Source: Sulfurimonas sp.
Lineage (GTDB): Bacteria; Campylobacterota; Campylobacteria; Campylobacterales; Sulfurimonadaceae
DNA: 41,088 nucleotides
Assembly (NCBI RefSeq): GCF_023228785.1
Contig: NZ_JALOAN010000020.1
Coordinates: forward strand, 1 to 41,088
Direction of reading: 5' to 3'
Translations under genes and position numbers: made by a program
The notes under the pieces: model-generated
The model's input: only the letters and a program-made list of their open reading frames with translations
The model's database searches: none
What the model was told of the DNA's origin: nothing
Shown here: positions 39,757-41,088 of the stretch, in pieces
How positions within the stretch are numbered: position 1 is the stretch's first letter
Layout of the letters: every line of letters starts with the position of its first letter

Positions 39757-40926
39757 ATGCTAACTGACCGCGTCAACACACTATCTGAATCAATTACTAT
39801 TGCTATTACTACTTTAGCACAAGAGTTAAAAGCACAGGGGAAAGATATCCTTAGCTTTTCTGCTGGAGAACCTGACTTTAACACACCTAAAGTTATCAAC
39901 GATGCTGCTATTGCAGCGATCAATGAAGGGTTTACAAAATATACTGCTGTTGATGGCATAATTGAGTTAAGACAAGCGATAGCTAATAAGCTAAAAAGAG
40001 ATAACGATCTCACTTACGCACCTAACCAAATCATCACAAATAATGGTGCTAAACACTCTCTTTTTAACCTAATTAGTGCAACTATACAAAAAGGAGATGA
40101 AGTTATTATCCCAGCTCCATATTGGGTTACTTATCCTGAATTAGTTTTATATTGTGGTGGTAGTGTAGTTGAAATTCAAACTAGTGATGAGACAGCTTTT
40201 AAGATTACACCAGAGCAACTAAAATCTGCTATCACTCCAAAAACGAGGATGCTAATACTAACTACTCCATCCAACCCAACTGGATCTATCTACTCAAAAG
40301 ATGAACTTATCGCTTTAGGAAAAGTTTTAGAAGGTAGTGATATTATCGTTGCTTCTGATGAGATGTATGAAAAACTAACTTTTGAAGGTACTTTTACATC
40401 TTGTGCCGCAGTTAGCGAGGATATGTTTAAAAGAACTGTAACTATAAACGGGCTAAGCAAATCAGTTGCAATGACTGGTTGGAGATTTGGTTATATGGCT
40501 GCACACAATACTGAGCTAATTAAAGCTACTAAAAAACTTCAAAGTCAAAGTACTTCAAATATTAACACTATAACTCAAAAGGCAGCAATTGCAGGACTTG
40601 ACGGAAGTGCTGATGCAGATATAGAGATGATGAGATTAGAGTTTATTAAGCGAAGAGATGAAGCGCATACACTTATAAACAAGATAGATGGACTTAGTGT
40701 TGTAAAGCCTGATGGTGCATTTTACTTGTTTGTAAATATTAAAGATGTTAGCTCTGACTCACTAGGATTTTCAAAAGAGTTACTTGATAAAAAACTTGTA
40801 GCTGTAGTTCCAGGTGTAGCTTTTGGAAGCGAGGGTTACTTTAGAATGAGTTTTGCAACTGATATAGAGACTATTAGAACAGGAATCGCAAGAATTGCAG
40901 AGTTTGTAAAAGAGTTAAAAGCTTAA
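39757..40926 (+). CDS. aspC: Aspartate aminotransferase (class I, AspC-like)
   Basis: The 389-residue PLP enzyme begins MLTDRVNTLSESITIAIT, the usual start for this subgroup; TAAGGA eight bases upstream of ATG 39757 supports it over an in-frame upstream start. Landmarks: SAGEPDFNTP near 35-44, PSNPTGS near 171-177, SDEMYEKL near 200-207, PLP lysine Lys235 in NGLSKSVAMTGWR, and the FRMSFA arginine near the C-terminus. It transaminates aspartate with 2-oxoglutarate and may accept prephenate or other acids in this subgroup. Confidence 0.9.
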   Translation: MLTDRVNTLSESITIAITTLAQELKAQGKDILSFSAGEPDFNTPKVINDAAIAAINEGFTKYTAVDGIIELRQAIANKLKRDNDLTYAPNQIITNNGAKHSLFNLISATIQKGDEVIIPAPYWVTYPELVLYCGGSVVEIQTSDETAFKITPEQLKSAITPKTRMLILTTPSNPTGSIYSKDELIALGKVLEGSDIIVASDEMYEKLTFEGTFTSCAAVSEDMFKRTVTINGLSKSVAMTGWRFGYMAAHNTELIKATKKLQSQSTSNINTITQKAAIAGLDGSADADIEMMRLEFIKRRDEAHTLINKIDGLSVVKPDGAFYLFVNIKDVSSDSLGFSKELLDKKLVAVVPGVAFGSEGYFRMSFATDIETIRTGIARIAEFVKELKA

Positions 40927-40949
40927 TACGCGAGGTTAAAACCTCACTC

Positions 40950-40962
40950 GTTCCAATGCTCT
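40950..40962 (-). repeat. Partial copy of REP-like palindrome 2
   Basis: GTTCCAATGCTCT is the exact reverse complement of 39660-39672, the right arm of palindrome 2. The remainder of the element is not recognisable here. Confidence 0.55.
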
Positions 40963-40983
40963 GAGACTGTGAAAGAACTTTCT

Positions 40984-41011
40984 AAAAGAACTCTTAAATA
41001 AGGGTTCTTTT
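40984..41011 (+). terminator. Hairpin terminator after the aminotransferase gene
   Basis: AAAAGAACTC (40984-40993) pairs with GGGTTCTTTT (41002-41011) through ten positions with one G-U pair and an 8-base loop. The 3' arm itself ends in TTTT, so it could act as a terminator, although the following bases are not a T-run. Confidence 0.5.
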
Positions 41012-41025
41012 AATCCCTAAAATGG

Positions 41026-41031
41026 TACAAT
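41026..41031 (+). promoter_or_regulatory. -10-like element (TACAAT) for the gene entering at the right edge
   Basis: TACAAT lies 33 bp before the ATG at 41064, downstream of the hairpin. Confidence 0.4.
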
Positions 41032-41063
41032 ACCGTCATAAAACTTCGTAATATAGGGCTTTG

Positions 41064-41088
41064 ATGAGTAGTAATTATAAAGAAGGCT
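41064..41088 (+). CDS. Start of a gene truncated by the window end
   Basis: ATG at 41064 with AGGG 5 bases upstream begins the residues MSSNYKEG. Too little is visible to identify the product. Confidence 0.45.

Overview
The window reads as a low-GC chromosomal segment of a Campylobacterota (Epsilonproteobacteria) bacterium, probably a free-living Sulfurimonas- or Sulfuricurvum-like organism. This assignment is inferred from gene content and order: overlapping minus-strand kdsC-lptC-lptA-engB-mrdA genes, a membrane-anchored FMN glutamate synthase-like protein next to speA and cysE, a short-form adenylate kinase, frequent TTG starts and TATAAT-type -10 boxes with no clear -35. No rRNA, tRNA, CRISPR array or complete transposase gene was found.

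Region 1 (1-3989, minus strand) is a tight four-gene operon: glmS, glmE and glmL of the adenosylcobalamin-dependent glutamate mutase (methylaspartate mutase) system, followed with an 11-bp overlap by an AMP-forming ligase that leaves the window at base 1. The ligase resembles the exosortase-A-system-associated acyl-CoA ligase family rather than a catabolic enzyme. This pairing is the best candidate here for an undescribed pathway: 3-methylaspartate made from glutamate, then activated as an adenylate.

Region 2 (about 4000-8010) is accessory DNA of mixed origin. It holds a very AT-rich P-loop ATPase (Sll1717-like), a roughly 400-bp non-coding stretch containing a 273-bp segment bounded by imperfect 20-bp inverted repeats, and a markedly GC-rich SLC13-type permease with two RCK_C domains joined by an acidic linker.

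Region 3 (8075-14012) carries rraA, an orphan TRAP solute-binding lipoprotein, a DUF4015 glycosidase-like secreted protein, a YgjP-type metalloprotease-fold protein, queC, a small YjfB-like protein with its own promoter and terminator, ybeY and a CaCA-type cation antiporter.

Region 4 (14024-24811, minus strand) is about 10.8 kb of packed or overlapping envelope and housekeeping genes: nadK, recN, a 54-aa membrane ORF, tatD, mltD, rlpA, hisB, kdsC, lptC, lptA, engB, a stand-alone N-acetylglutamate synthase-type GNAT, an MreD-like membrane protein and PBP2 (mrdA).

Region 5 (24974-41088) holds aspS, adk, a MOSC protein, an acidic coiled-coil protein, a 41-aa membrane ORF plus a DUF6166/HTH protein, a degenerate EAL-HDOD protein, flgA, ubiX, coaD, tmk, sodB, hisS, the FMN glutamate synthase-like gene, speA, cysE and an aspartate aminotransferase. 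Between cysE and the aminotransferase lies a 36-bp direct repeat bracketing two REP-like palindromes; a partial related copy follows the aminotransferase. A truncated gene begins at 41064.
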